From Sesamum alatum (lineage: Eukaryota > Streptophyta > Magnoliopsida > Lamiales > Pedaliaceae), in contig JACGWO010000010.1 of assembly GCA_034509735.1 (NCBI GenBank), positions 12,165,193 to 12,229,192 of the forward strand: DNA of 64,000 nucleotides. The letters run 5' to 3'. Made by a program: the position numbers and the translations under genes. The notes under the pieces were generated by a model, which saw only the letters and a program-made list of their open reading frames with translations, was not told the origin of the DNA and did no database searches. Below are positions 23,475 through 35,804 of this stretch, piece by piece (positions within the stretch are counted from its first letter, which is position 1; each line of letters begins with the position of its first letter).

Positions 23475-24569
23475 TACGAAGGTAGGTGTTTAGTTTACTT
23501 TTAATATTAGTAAATTGTTTCGTTGTTATTATGAATTTGTTTGTTTTAAAAATATCGATGTATATTGTATATTAAATGTTGCAATAATACTATGTTGGTT
23601 GACAGAAAATAACATTTTTCGTCCTGTAACTTAAGGCCTTTCAATTTTTGGTCCGATTAATTTACAAAATTCTTGCTTTTGGTCTCATAAAAAAAAAAAA
23701 AAAAAACACTTTTGGTCCCATGACACCTTTCTATTAGATATTTAACAGGAAATGTCACGTGGCCGATAAGTGTATGAGACAAAATTGTTACTTCTTGAAA
23801 TTATGAGACCAAAAGTGTAAAGGCTCTAATGGCATATACTAAGCACGTGGGATTTTTCATTAAAATATCTAATGGATAAGTATCATAGGACCAAAAGTAT
23901 TATTTTTTATAAATTATGGGATTAAAACTGAGAATTCAATAACTAATGGGAAAAAAAATGAAAAGACACTAAGTTATAGGACAAACAATATTGTTTCTCC
24001 ATTGAATCTAGGAATGTAGGTGTTTAGTTTACTTTTAATATTAGTAAATTGTTTCTTTGTTATTTTGAATTTGTATGTTGATTTAAAAATATCAATGTAT
24101 ATTGCATATTAAATGTTACAATAATACTATGTTGGTTGACGAAAAATAACATTTTTTCATCCCGTAACTTAAGGCCTTTTCACTTTTGGTCTGATTAATT
24201 TATGAAATTCTTATTTTTGGTCCCCGAACTTTTAAAAATAACACTTTTGATCCCATGACACCTTTTTATTAGATATTTAATATGAAAATGTCACGTGGCC
24301 GATAATTAGTGAATGGGACCAAAGTGTTTCTTCTTGAAATTATGAGACCAAAAGTGAAAAATCTGTAACCGATAGAATCAAAAGTGTAAAGGCTCTAAAT
24401 GACAATACTAAGCATGTGGGATTTTTCATTAAAATATTTAATGGATAAGTGTCATAGAACCAAAAGTGCTATTTTTTTATAAGTTATAGAATTAAAACTG
24501 AAAATTCCGTAACTAATAGGATAAAAATGAAAAGGCACTAGGTTATAGAACAAAAAATATTATTTCTCG
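23475..24569. repeat. Tandem duplication of about 0.53 kb carrying a fold-back MITE
   Basis: Sequence from about 23480 (GTAGGTGTTTAGTTTACTTT) is repeated from about 24014. Each unit contains a MITE, 23605-23999 and 24141-24569. The MITE arms AAATAACATTTTTCGTCC and their complement flank repeats of GGACCAAAAGTG. The units differ by many substitutions and small indels, so the duplication is old. A third MITE copy lies at 42731-42985. Confidence 0.75.
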
Positions 24570-26034
24570 ATTGGATTTGATTTAGAACTACAAATGTATT
24601 TTTTAAAAAAAAATATTGTAAAATCTGTACGTTACATCGTTTTACATCAATTTCTTTTTTGCTTATAACTGAGTGTACAATTTAAAATCCATATAGGGAA
24701 ATGTTACACTTGAAAGTTTAAACAATTTTCGACCGGGCATGAAACTTCCGTCATATTTTCACTTTAATGTATGATGATATGTATTTCTTTTGACATACTA
24801 CTAAATGTAACATTAATCCAATTTAATATTTTTTCATTTTGGTTTGATGGATAACCAACATAGAAGACACAAAATACATAGATTCAATGAAGTACTTAAC
24901 GAATACGTATAAACTCAATTAAACATCAATAGTACAAAATTTGTGAGAAATTTATATGTTTTACATCAAAGGCTAGCATTAAAAAAATATGACTTTTCAT
25001 AATGGTACTAAAACTACTATGGCTAAAAGTAAAAGAAATGTGACCATTACTAATTAATTAGGGTTATGCGACGGCTATTAATTGTTGTTTTTTACAAGCG
25101 ATGCTAAAACATCAATTGCAGCTAAAAACTATGATAAATATTTTGACCACTATGTAAGCTCATGATATTGATTAATCATGGTCAAAATTTGAATTTCGCG
25201 CTGATTTTGTTTGAGCGTGATAAATAATAATGATTTATTATGTTTTCAAGTTGAAGTGATTAATAGTTTGGGAAATAATCTATTTTTTTATTGTGTAGTC
25301 GAAAAAGAGACATTATTGTGGCTGGAGATGATGTTCTACATTCATAGTGTTTATATATCTCGTTATTTAAGTTGGATGTCAGATCGGAAAAATGAATAAT
25401 AATCTTATGAAAACGAATAAGATTAAAAATGAAAGGGCTTAACTTATTGGAATTTTGGTATAAAAATGAAAGGCCTAACGAATGGCATCTATGTGAATTT
25501 TGGTGCTCAATACATCTTTTAATAGCAAATGAGATCAACAATAAAAGGACCTAACTTATAGAACCAAAAATACTATTTTTTCCACATCATGGCTTTCAAT
25601 GCACAACAGATTCGGATTGAATTTGATATTTCAATTCATGTTACATCTTTTATTCCATTTCACATATGCACGCCACGTGTATAAAATCTTTTTTAAAATA
25701 AAATTAATAACGTAATTTTTATGCATGTGGCATACATATGTGAAGCGTAATGAAGATGCAACGTTGATTACAATAGGAAATCCATTCCACAATGGATTTA
25801 GAAAATTAAATTTTATAAACTAGGATGGAACCATGGAAGATATACAATAACAATATCCATATGTCTCAAGAGCATCTACAAGAAAATATGCGATACATCA
25901 ACCTATGAAGATACAAAAAACAGCATATTACAAAACAAGAAAATATACGGTGTATAATGGCGAGCAAGTACAAGTACAAAGAAATCATAGGTGCAGGAAA
26001 TTAATGGAGAATGGAATTACGCAGACATATTGTA
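24570..26034. other. AT-rich intergenic stretch with a possible CACTA-MITE scrap
   Basis: From about 24975 (CATTAAAAAAATATGAC) to about 25180 the sequence resembles one end of the MITE in the defensin intron (shared ATCATGG/ATGGCTAAAA motifs). The right border cannot be placed. No gene is seen elsewhere. Confidence 0.4.
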
Positions 26035-26041
26035 TCAAGAA

Positions 26042-26459
26042 CTAGTTAGAGGGTGGTGGTGAGAGGAAAGGGAAAGAAGGCATTGTGGTCGGGATAGTTG
26101 GAATAGAAGGCATTGTGGGCAATGAAGAGGCCGGCAATGGAGGCAGCGCCACGTTTGGGATGGTGGGCATGGAGGTCGGCAGTGGGGGCAATGTGGGCTT
26201 TCGGCAGAGACGGATTGGTCGGCAGAGTTGGGAGAGGCGTGCTTGGCAATGGTGGAAAGTGTGGCGGTCGGTACGTTTGGCATTGCAGGCAAAAGGCGGC
26301 AAATGGGGCTGTCGGCAGTGGTGGAATTGTTGGCAATGTTGGTTGCGCCGGTTGAGAAGATTGTAATAGATGACGGGCCGCCCAAGCTGAATGGATATTG
26401 CTTGAAAGTGAGACCACGATAATTAAACATACAACAAAGTGAAACTTGGAGGCTGCCAT
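26042..26459 (-). pseudogene. Secreted proline-rich cell-wall protein (four frame breaks)
   Basis: The start codon at 26457-26459 sits in a good plant context after a 5' leader with a TATA box upstream. Residues 1-28 form a signal peptide (MAASKFHFVVCLIIVVSLSS...AWA), followed by ARHLLQS, typical of small plant proline-rich wall proteins. The rest is a PTLPPLP/PTIP repeat region. Its pieces lie in three frames, ending PSFPFLSPPPSN before a stop at 26042-26044. The four +1 changes fall in short T or A runs at about 26306, 26295, 26260 and 26203. It would be a secreted, wall-associated structural protein. The breaks may be true decay or consensus errors in homopolymers. The gene family is firm; its functional state is open. 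Confidence 0.75.
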
Positions 26460-26545
26460 TTGTGGATTTCTCGACGAATGATTGATAGAGAGTTAAAGAG
26501 GCGATTTGCGTTGTGTGTTGATTTAGGATCAAAGTTTGGGCCACA

Positions 26546-26553
26546 TATATATA
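26546..26553 (-). promoter_or_regulatory. TATA box of the proline-rich protein gene
   Basis: TATATATA about 85 bp upstream of the start codon on the minus strand, followed by an AC-rich leader. Confidence 0.65.
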
Positions 26554-26782
26554 GACCGGAATGTAATGAGGAGTCTTTTGTTTGATAGGATGTAGTTTGG
26601 TTAGGTATGATAAGGGACATATTAGGTTAACTTCTTATGATCAAGGAATAGACTCAATAATTATATTCTAATTATATTTAATATTTAGTTGTATGACAAC
26701 TATTTAAGGGATTTTTTTCCTCTTATTCAGTACTTACTGCTTTAAATTATTTTGGTCAAAAATATGTTAGAACTAGAGGGCA

Positions 26783-27262
26783 AAAATTACAGTTTTAGTC
26801 TCTAGGATAGGGGTTCAATACTTTTTAGCTCTTTGTATTACGAAATTTTTGAAAATGATTCTAAACTTAAGAAAACTCAATACATTTAGTCATTTACTTT
26901 ACGAGATTTTAAAAATATTCACAAAATTGAGAAAGCTTGACACATTTAGTCCATGTCCAAGTTTTCATAAAAAAAAAAACAAATAGACGTCAAGGATCGT
27001 GCAATAGCGCATGTACGTTAACTTGGTTGCTCACAAAATTGAAAGACACGTGCATTTCACGTGTCTTTAGGGTGTATATTTTTTTAAAGAAATATGAACA
27101 TGGGACTAAAATGTTTCAAGTTTTCAATTGTCGTACCATTTTTGAAAATCTCGTAAAAGGACTAAATATGTTGAGTTTTTTCGATCTTTGGACCATTTTA
27201 AAAATTCTGTAAAGTAGGACTAAAAGTGTTCAACTACCTATGCTATGAGACTGAAAGTGTAA
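26783..27262. mobile_element. Fold-back MITE-like element
   Basis: Left arm TTACAGTTTTAGTCTC... and right arm (complement starting TTACACTTTCAGTCTC) are about 45-bp imperfect inverted repeats, with further TTTAGTCC/GGACTAAA repeats inside. There is no coding sequence. Borders and target duplication are uncertain. Confidence 0.55.
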
Positions 27263-28354
27263 GTTCGCCAAATCATAGGGTGTTTGGGTTTTGAGTTTCT
27301 ATAAAGCTCCAAAAAATCGTTTGTTAATCTTTTTTAAAGTTTTATAAGATCACAAAATAAATTTGAAATCTATAAGCTCTTTAAAATGTTAGCTTCATTA
27401 CCCACACTATTTAAAATATCTTATAAGCACTATAAGATTTAATATCTCACGAGAGGACTAAATTTTCTCATTATTTGGTTTATATTTCTACTCTATTCTT
27501 AACATAATTCACGTTGTTTCTCAACAACGAAGGATTCTCTCGCTTCTCACACACATGCACAATTTCTCTGTTTAGGATTTTAAAGAATATTGTCTATTTA
27601 ATTTTTCTTTCCTTTCAAAAAAGATAGAATACTTCATTATTTAATAATAAATCAATATAGTTAAACAAAAATAAGATTGGTATTAATATTATATTTTTTG
27701 ATAAAATATAGATTTAAGACGTTACAAATTATATAACTAAAAATAGTCATTACAATTAACAAAGTAAATATTAGTTATGAATCTATGTCAATATTTATTC
27801 AACTAGAATAAATGTACATATATATATATTAATTTTGATGCAGAAGTTTAGGTAATAATTGGTCATTTTTCTTTATTTGTAAGAAAGATTATTTTTTAAA
27901 TATTTATTTGGAGTTAAACTAATGTGTACTATTTATGACAATATTTTAAAAGATGTAGCTAGATACAAACTATGTTAAGAAATAACTACTAATTTAATTA
28001 TAATGGTATCATGTTCTCTTTAGTCATTATACCAATACGAGTAATGAATAAGTGCGTTGCACATGAGTCATATGATTTGATTAAAATAATAGTATAATTT
28101 TAAAATTTAATAATTAGATGTGAAATATATTAATTAATTCACAATATAAGGAAATGTAATTCTCCAAATATTGATCAACTTGAATAATTCTTTTAATATA
28201 TAGAAAAATTAAAACAAACTGATGAAAATACTAAATGTAAGTAACTATATTATAACTTAATTGTTATCAAAATCGATGTTTCTATTAGACTTTATCTTCT
28301 TTTTTTTTTTATCTTGGTTGATGGTAATACCTTCATTTTGCTTGATTTAATGAT
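27263..28354. other. AT-rich intergenic stretch, nothing recognised
   Basis: No gene, RNA or repeat border can be supported here. Confidence 0.55.
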
Positions 28355-28359
28355 TATTG

Positions 28360-30593
28360 TGAAGGACAAGCGGATCTGCCCGGGAGCGCGAGCGGAAGCG
28401 AGGGATGGAAAGGAAATAATTTAAAATCGCATAAATTATCACATAATCACAAAATCCAAAGGGTGTTCCCTTGGACGCTCAACCGAGCGTTCGATGTAGG
28501 ATATATCAATATTAAAACGCATATATTGTACATAGGGCATAGAAATAAAAGATAAACTACAATAGCGTAAAATCGAGATTACCTTTGTAGTTCAAATACT
28601 TGCACGGCTATTAGCGTTGCTCCTCTCCGGAAATGCTCACCAAGTTCAAATGTATGAACTCTCTAGAGGTGATCCACACCACACCGGAAGAGATGCACGT
28701 TTTCCTTGCTAGAAGGAAAATGGATCTTGGAGGATTCGGTTCAAGAAAATAGAAGAACATTATTAATTAGTGTTTTCTTAAACTTTCTTTGTTCTTCCAG
28801 ATGATCCAAGATCAAATGAAGAACAAAGGGAAGAGAGAAAGAGAGAGAGATGGCCGAAAATTAGAGAGAGGTATGTAGTGTATTTTTCTTCTTTTTCCTA
28901 GAAAAAGATGAATAATGAATTCTCTTACTTTAATGAATGTATATACTAATATATATACAAAATTAATGTGATTATTGGAATGTGTTTAGGTTCATAGAAG
29001 AATGTCTAGATACATCCCAATCAATCCCACTAATTCATCAATCAAGCCTACCATCTCTTAAGGTAAGATTTAATCATAGCAAAAGAGAGAGGCTTTATTG
29101 GAATTGATTTGTTCCTTACCAAAAGAGACAAGTCAACTACATCAAGGCCATGTATGGCCGATTTTTTACCGCTCCAAGAGTGGTAATTTTCGGTCATACC
29201 ACTTAAGGGAAGAAGTCCAACTTCTTCCTATTTCAAAAGTGGAATTAACACACCTTTTGGGCCAAAATTTAACGGACCGGGTTTCACTGTAATCCAATTA
29301 CAATGAACCTAAAATCAAATCCCATTTAATTCAAGGTCCACTTAAATAATCCCCATTTATCTTTCAATCCAATTAAAAGATCCAATCTTTCGACTCTCTT
29401 TATTAACCGATAAAATCCCATTTACTGATTAAATGAGGGCCTGATACAATATCGGCCCGTCCATCCAATGGACAATCCCTTAAGTAATCCAATTACTTAA
29501 TTATCCTCCGAAATCTCCAAGTCAATTTCTCCACCTTCTCGGTGATTTGTGTGTGACCCTTTAGGTTCACCCTCAGCTAGATTTGGACCGTGTCCAATAG
29601 GGGACGTTTACCATGGGTGGCCGTCTAGCAACAGTCCATGGCACTAAAGACTAGGTGAATGTTGGCGTGAACATTTTAGGCGCCAATTCCGTACGAGTAT
29701 GGTCCTTCCATCTACCGTCTCCTGGCCTTAGTCTAGGGTATGGAATTGGGCGTCGGTTCCCATCCTTAACTAGGCATCTATGCTTAATACTCAACACTAG
29801 GCATGTCTCATTGCATCGACAAAGGAAATCATTTCCTGTTCGACCAACCACTGTGGCCACAGGTTTAATCAGAATAAACGTGTCTCTAAGTGAATAGGAG
29901 ATACATCTGTCATATACTGACAGGGGACGGATCCCCTTCTTGGAGCCCACCATCCTCGCTACACATTCTGACTGCACTGGACAAGGCATATAATGATCAT
30001 CTTACAGAATGATCACCTCTCGCCAAATCCAAGATATAGCCATCCTATGTACATGACAATCATGGTTCCTCAAGTCTGAGGACTACTCCTATACTATCGG
30101 AATTAGGAAAATCCGATCATACCGACCATGCCTCCAAGTCTTCCATATGATGATCCCCGCGAGTCAGTTCAGTCGGCTCGACCCCAGTCGACCAACCCAC
30201 CAAGATCGTGTAAGCGTCCCACGTCTGTCGACGATGAAACACGACACTTATCCAATGAACACTACTCTTGGTGCAAGTCTCTATAGGACTCTCGATACCC
30301 TATCTCGAGGTCCTCTACTTAGAACGTTTTCAAACCCAACTCTTTATCAGTTGGTTTCATGATCACCATCCAATGTGTGGCCCAACTTGCATGAGTTTAT
30401 TAATCGTGGTCTGTGGGCTTTGTTGTGATATATGTAAAACATCATTTTAACATATGGAAAATGAGCACAACAAAGAAGGTACCAATGGTAACAAATACTC
30501 ATTTTATTCATTACATAATATTACATAACATCATGTTGTCAAATAGGTTACAAAACGCCAAATCTATTGGCTTTTTGGTCACCTATTTTAACA
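28360..30593 (-). mobile_element. 3' LTR of the deleted copia element
   Basis: 2,234 bp, TG...CA. It is the same sub-family as 533-2746. The CTGTGGCCACAG palindrome is intact at 29851-29862. Confidence 0.9.
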
Positions 30594-30607
30594 ATCTCCT
30601 ACTTGAC

Positions 30608-30937
30608 CTAAAGCCAATCACCCATTGACCTCAAACTCATCTTATCCAGATGCTGAGTATGGGCAACTTGCGACACGGGCTTAGTAAGTAGATCTGCTAT
30701 GTTTTCTTCGGAGCTGACTCGGTCCATCAGAACGTTACCTCTACTAACCATCTTTCTGAGCAGATGGTAGCGTCTAAGAATATGCTTGGACCAGTGATAA
30801 GATCTCGGTTCCTTTTCTTGCGCTATTGCCCCGTGGTTATCGCAAAAGATAACCACTGTCTCAACGATGCTAGGTACTACACCCAACTCTTGGATGTAGC
30901 TCTTCATCCAAACCGCCTCCTTAGCAGCTTCCGAAGC
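30608..30937 (-). pseudogene. Copia RNase H C-terminal fragment
   Basis: Reads ASEAAKEAVWMKSYIQELGV, then IFCDNHGAIAQ, and ends NIADLLTKPV...SMGDWL, matching the end of the RNase H at 13526-14311. Only about 110 codons remain, so the first catalytic residues are absent. The polypurine tract (AGGTCAAGTAGGAGAT on the minus strand) follows at 30594-30609. Confidence 0.9.
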
Positions 30938-31700
30938 TGTTCGACCAACCACTGTGGCCACGTTTAATCATCATGAACGTGTCTCCAAGTGTATAGGAGA
31001 TTACCTCTGTCACATACTGACAGGGGACGGATCCCCTTCTTGGAGCCACCGTCCTCGCTACACATTCTGAGTGCACTAGACAAGGCTTATAATGATCATA
31101 TTACAGAATGATCATCTCTCGCGAGATCCAAGATACAGCCATCCTGTGTACATGACTGCCATGGGTTCCTCAAGTCTGAGGACTACTCCCGTACTATCGG
31201 AATTGGAGAAATCCAATCATACAGATCAAGCCTCCAAGGCTTCTATATGATGATCCCTATGAGTCAGTTTCGGACGGCTCCACCCCAGTCGACCAACCCA
31301 CCAAGATTGTGTAGGTGTCCCACGCCTGTCGCAGATGAAACACGACACTCATCCAATGAACACGACTCTTGGTGCAAGTCTCTATAGGATTCTCGATGCC
31401 TGGTCTCGAATTCCTCGACTTAGAACGTTTCAGACCCAACTCTTTATTAGTTGGTTTTTCATGACCACCATCCAGATGCGTAGACCCAACTGCATGAGTT
31501 GTTAATCGTGATCTATGGGCTTTGTTGTGATATATGTAAAAACACCATTTTAACATATGGGAAAATGAGTCATAACAAAAGAAGGTACCAATAGTAACGA
31601 ATACTCATTTTATTCATTACATATATTACATTAGCATCAAGTTATCAAATAGGTTACAAAAGCGCCAAACCTATTGGCTTTCTGGTCACCTATTTTAACA
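30937..31700 (-). mobile_element. 5' LTR fragment
   Basis: First third of the family LTR (minus-strand start at 31700), truncated at the deletion junction. The palindrome at 30952 has one changed base. Confidence 0.88.
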
Positions 31701-31975
31701 TATTGAATGACTTGTTATGAAGATAAACAAGAAAACTTTTGTATGAAATATTTTTCTTTAGAGCTTACTTCAAGTTTGACTCTCATATTAGTTGTTTAAC
31801 AATTAAACCATACTCTTATTATAATTTATAATTTATAATTTTCTACCATTGCTCTTATTGTTTGAGTCCTAAATTTCAAAAAGAGCCCGAGATTCAGAAT
31901 AAAAATATTTCATAGTTTTTTTTTCTCGAAAAGTATCTAATATATTATTTTGTTAAGCAAGACAAAATAATAATA

Positions 31976-31990
31976 ATCATAATCATAATC

Positions 31991-32061
<71 letters not shown>

Positions 32062-32062
32062 C
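31976..32062. repeat. (AAT)n microsatellite
   Basis: Long AAT run beginning with interspersed AATCAT units. It lies outside recognised elements. Confidence 0.95.
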
Positions 32063-32386
32063 ATAGTGTTGACATCAAAATTTTGGAATAAAAATTATCA
32101 ATTAAAAGCCCAAATAAATTGACTAATAATTAGGTTTCAAATTAAAAATCATACCAAATTTTGGCTTTTACATATTTTCGAGACAATAAATTCACAATAA
32201 ACATATACTAAACTTGGGCGTTAAGCGTCTTGATAGATTGATTCAAGATAAAAAAAAAAAACAAAATAATTCTTTTATTTTTGGATTGGTTAAGTGGGTC
32301 AAATATGTTAAATTACAACTACTAGGAAACTGCTCCATATCAGAACCCATAATTTTCAAGTTCAAGCTACATAAGTCTTGCTCATG

Positions 32387-32398
32387 TCTATAAAAAGG
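32387..32398 (+). promoter_or_regulatory. Strong TATA box
   Basis: TCTATAAAAAGG followed by a CA-rich leader (ACACACAT...CACACACAG), the classic layout of a plant core promoter. It serves the small ORF at 32498 or a lost gene. Confidence 0.55.
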
Positions 32399-32497
32399 AA
32401 CCTGCACACACATCTCACAACACACACAGTAACACAACCCAAATCCTAACAACTCAAGTCCTAAACAAATCCAAAACTCTCGACATCTTTTAAAGCT

Positions 32498-32647
32498 ATG
32501 CAGCCACAAAGGTTCTATGTCTTTCTTGACATTAAAGGCTTGATACCATATTTCAAGCTAGCTTATGATTTTCTCCCACAACAGGACACACAAGCCAGGG
32601 GGTTTTTTGTATCTTCATTTTTATTGAATGTTTTTTTACTTTTCTAA
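32498..32647 (+). CDS. Small hypothetical ORF behind a promoter-like region
   Basis: A 49-codon open frame starting MQPQRFYVFLDIKG, 100 bp downstream of a good TATA box and an unstructured CA-rich leader. The C-terminal third is hydrophobic (FFVSSFLLNVFLLF). I do not recognise it. It could be the first exon of a truncated gene or chance. Nothing downstream for 2 kb looks coding, and no clear splice donor continues it. Confidence rests on promoter layout only. Confidence 0.25.
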   Translation: MQPQRFYVFLDIKGLIPYFKLAYDFLPQQDTQARGFFVSSFLLNVFLLF

Positions 32648-34869
32648 TTTTACAAGTTGTAAATTGCACTTAACCAAAATCTTAAGTAGCAATATTGTGT
32701 TGTATCTGTAAATTTCAACTACTTTTTAGTTTTTTATTTCATCAACCTTTGAAAAAGTATGTTATAATTTTACGTAATTAACAAAAGATCATTCCTCTCT
32801 ACTACTATTCTAAGTAGACGACTTAAATCTTCAAATGTTGTTTTGATTTTACGATAATATTACTGATAGTAATTTTCTTTCTTATTGTTTTTTTATAATT
32901 TTATATTTAACTACATCTACTATTTTTCTCAGAGATTTTTCCTTGCAATTAAAAAAGTTATAACTTAATTTACAAAAAAATTCAATTCAACTCAAGTACA
33001 AAAGAACTTAAACTAATATGTATTAATCAAAATGCCCACAAGAATGAAAATTCTTAAAATGCTAATTTAGATTATCTGACTCCCTTCTTTCTCTTTTATT
33101 AAATCTTTAATTTATTTATTTTAGTACTTGAAATATTTATTTTTTTGAATTATTTTTTTCCTTTTTAATTAATTCAATATTATTTTCCTACTCTGCATTC
33201 TATTAATTTTTTCGTGGGATTTTCTTTCCACATATGTTATGGATTGTGACCTTAATAACTAATTTTTATTTATTATTAGAAATAGCCTTATGAAAAAGTA
33301 CAAATATGTTTTCACAGTGGAAACAAACATTTCCGGGATTCACACTTTAGTTATAGTATAATATAATACAATATATACAATAAAATAGTACAAAATATTT
33401 ATTGAAGTTTCAGCTTAATATTTACATATACAGTTCATTTAGAGTTTTACCTTCAAATATTATCATATATAACCTAACAAAATATTTTCTTAAAAAATAT
33501 TGAAGTATATTTTGAAAAATTAATTGAATTGAGATAATATTTAATTTTTATTTTGTTTGTGGTTCTTGTAGCTAATTAAGTGTTGGTTAAATGCATCATG
33601 ACCGATTTCTCTTTTTCTTTTACTACACATTAATAAGTAATTCACACACGTACGCATACACACACACATATATACATGCATATTATTGTACTATATATAT
33701 ATATAAATTACTATGAATATTAGTATAATTATTCTAAGCTATTTATCAGTCATATATCTTCCACTTAAAATAATACTCCAGTAAAAGTGTCCATATATAT
33801 GCATCTTTAGGAATATTTCATACTATTTAACATTTGTAATCGACTAAACTATTCTTTGTAAATTCTAAATAACAATCATAAAAGTACAGTAACAAAATAT
33901 AAACATTTATATCACTCTAAGTTCTAGCAGTTCAAGAAGCTACACTAAAATAAAAGATACAATTTGGGGACCACAGAAATGATATCTTTTGTAGTTATAA
34001 ACTCATTCAGTAATTTCTGTAATTTTTATTATTATGATTTGAAATTATTATGATTGTCTATATTTTTTCAGTATACTTTTATAACTGTTATTAAATTTAA
34101 TAGGGGGTAGTTTAGTCATCACAAATATTAAAAAATATGGAAAATGAATCATTATTATTTCTAAAGTACTGAACCATTTTGCATGTATACAGAGTTTACT
34201 TACGTCTGTCACATATTTAATCTTTTTTAATTAAGTGTACATAAATATTACAAAAATAAATAAAATAAGAATTTAATAAGTATGATTGGCCAATTGTTCA
34301 TTTAAATTTTGAAACGTGTCAAGTCAATAATTCTTATATCTATGTCCATAACTTATTGAATAACCTACTTAATAATCGTATTTGCGATATCTATTATAAT
34401 CTTATTAGTAACTATATTAATAAAATTATAACATATAATATAAAAAAAATTAGACAAGGTTTATCGATGGTTACGTGCTCATTTTTTCTTTTTTTTTTTG
34501 TCCTCTTTTTTTTTTCTAAAAAAAATGGCTATGTCTGGTGATGGTTTAAGAACAGGATTTACACTTTTCAATATTTTTTTTATTATGAGCGATTTATGTT
34601 GTACACTATAGAAAATATTCAAATTTTATACACTGACATTTTATTTTATTTTATTAGAGATGATTAAAAAATCACATAAGGTATCTAGTAATTATACCTC
34701 AAATGCTCAAATCACATTTTAGTCTATTTACTACAAAAGTATTCACTATACATGATTAGTGATTTAATTGATTCTCAATTTTGTTTTAACCTATGTTACT
34801 CTTCAGAATATTTGCTTTACATGACAATTTAGTTAATTACTTTTTATATGTGATCCAACATCTATACTA
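32648..34869. other. Very AT-rich intergenic stretch
   Basis: More than 2 kb with no supported gene or repeat border. Short (AT)n and (CA)n runs lie near 33650-33710. Confidence 0.55.
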
Positions 34870-35088
34870 TCTATACTAATATATTAAGAAAACATCATTT
34901 TCACTCACAAAAGACGGTTACTTACACCGCGACACCATTTTTTTGTTATGCCAATAATACCCCTAAGTTAGTTTCTTTTGTTTCTTTATTTATTTCTATA
35001 TATTTTTTTTAAGTGTGTTATAATATATTTTAAAGCATTACATATTATTTATTATATGCACGCAGGGACGACGTGCCACGCTGACTAG
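34870..35088 (+). mobile_element. Helitron-like element, copy 1
   Basis: Starts TCTATACTAATATA after an A and ends GACTAG before a T, as Helitrons insert. About 10 bp before the end, a hairpin GCACG...CGTGC can form. It is 219 bp with no coding capacity. Confidence 0.65.
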
Positions 35089-35308
35089 TTATATAAAAAG
35101 AAATCCCTTTTTTACTCACAAATGGCGGTTAATGACACCGCCGTACCAGTTTTTTGTAATGCCAAAAATAAACGTCAAATGATATGATAACTATTTTATT
35201 CAACTTTTCAACTTTTATATTAATTGATAAATTACTTTTTCTTCTTTCTTTCCTTCTTTTTTCTTTTTTAATGTGACATGTTAGTTTATATATTTTTACT
35301 CTTATTTA

Positions 35309-35531
35309 TCTATACTAATATATAAAGAAAACACCATTTTCACGCACAAAAGCCGGTTACTTACACCGCGACACCATTTTTTTGTTATGCCAATAATACC
35401 CCTAAATTGGTTTCTTTTGTTTCTTTATTTCTTTCTAATCTTTTCTTTTTTTGAAGTGTATTATAATATATTTTAAAGCATTACATATTATTTATTATAT
35501 GCATGCAACGACGGCGTGCCACGCTGACTAG
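35309..35531 (+). mobile_element. Helitron-like element, copy 2
   Basis: Has the same start and end as copy 1 (TC start after A, CTAG end before T) and very similar interior. The hairpin has diverged (GCAACGACGGCGTGCC). Confidence 0.65.
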
Positions 35532-35804
35532 TTATATAAAAAGAAATCCATTTTTTATTGACAAATGACAGTTAATGACACCGCCATACCACTTTTTTTG
35601 TAATGCCAAAAACTACTTTATTCAACTTTGCAACTTTTATATTAATTGATAAATTAGTTTTTTTCTTTCTTTCCTTCTTTTTTTTTTTTAATGTGAAATG
35701 TTAGTTTATATATTTTACTCTTATTTGTAATTTATACTATTACACAAAAAAAAATCCTTTTTTATTCACAAATGGGTATTAATGACATCGCTGCACCACA
35801 AATG

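Larger units (their letters stand above)
28360..31700 (-). mobile_element. Copia element with a large internal deletion
   Basis: It is flanked by TATTG (28355-28359 and 31701-31705). In element orientation it starts with about 760 bp of 5' LTR (31700 to about 30937). It then jumps into the last third of RNase H (to 30608), the polypurine tract, and a complete 3' LTR (30593-28360). The rest of the 5' LTR, leader, gag and most of pol are gone. The breakpoint shares only CTG, pointing to end-joining rather than LTR-LTR recombination. Confidence 0.92.

Noticed and set aside
23430..23490. Second SINE
   Set aside because: Only a B-box-like string was seen, with no A box at the right distance, tail or duplication.
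26035..26544. 169-codon minus-strand ORF over the proline-rich gene
   Set aside because: It is another frame of the same gene. The signal peptide and C-terminal repeat lie in the other two frames.
32243..32509. 88-codon minus-strand ORF
   Set aside because: It overlaps the plus-strand TATA box and leader, has no signal peptide logic or family match, and has a low-complexity end.
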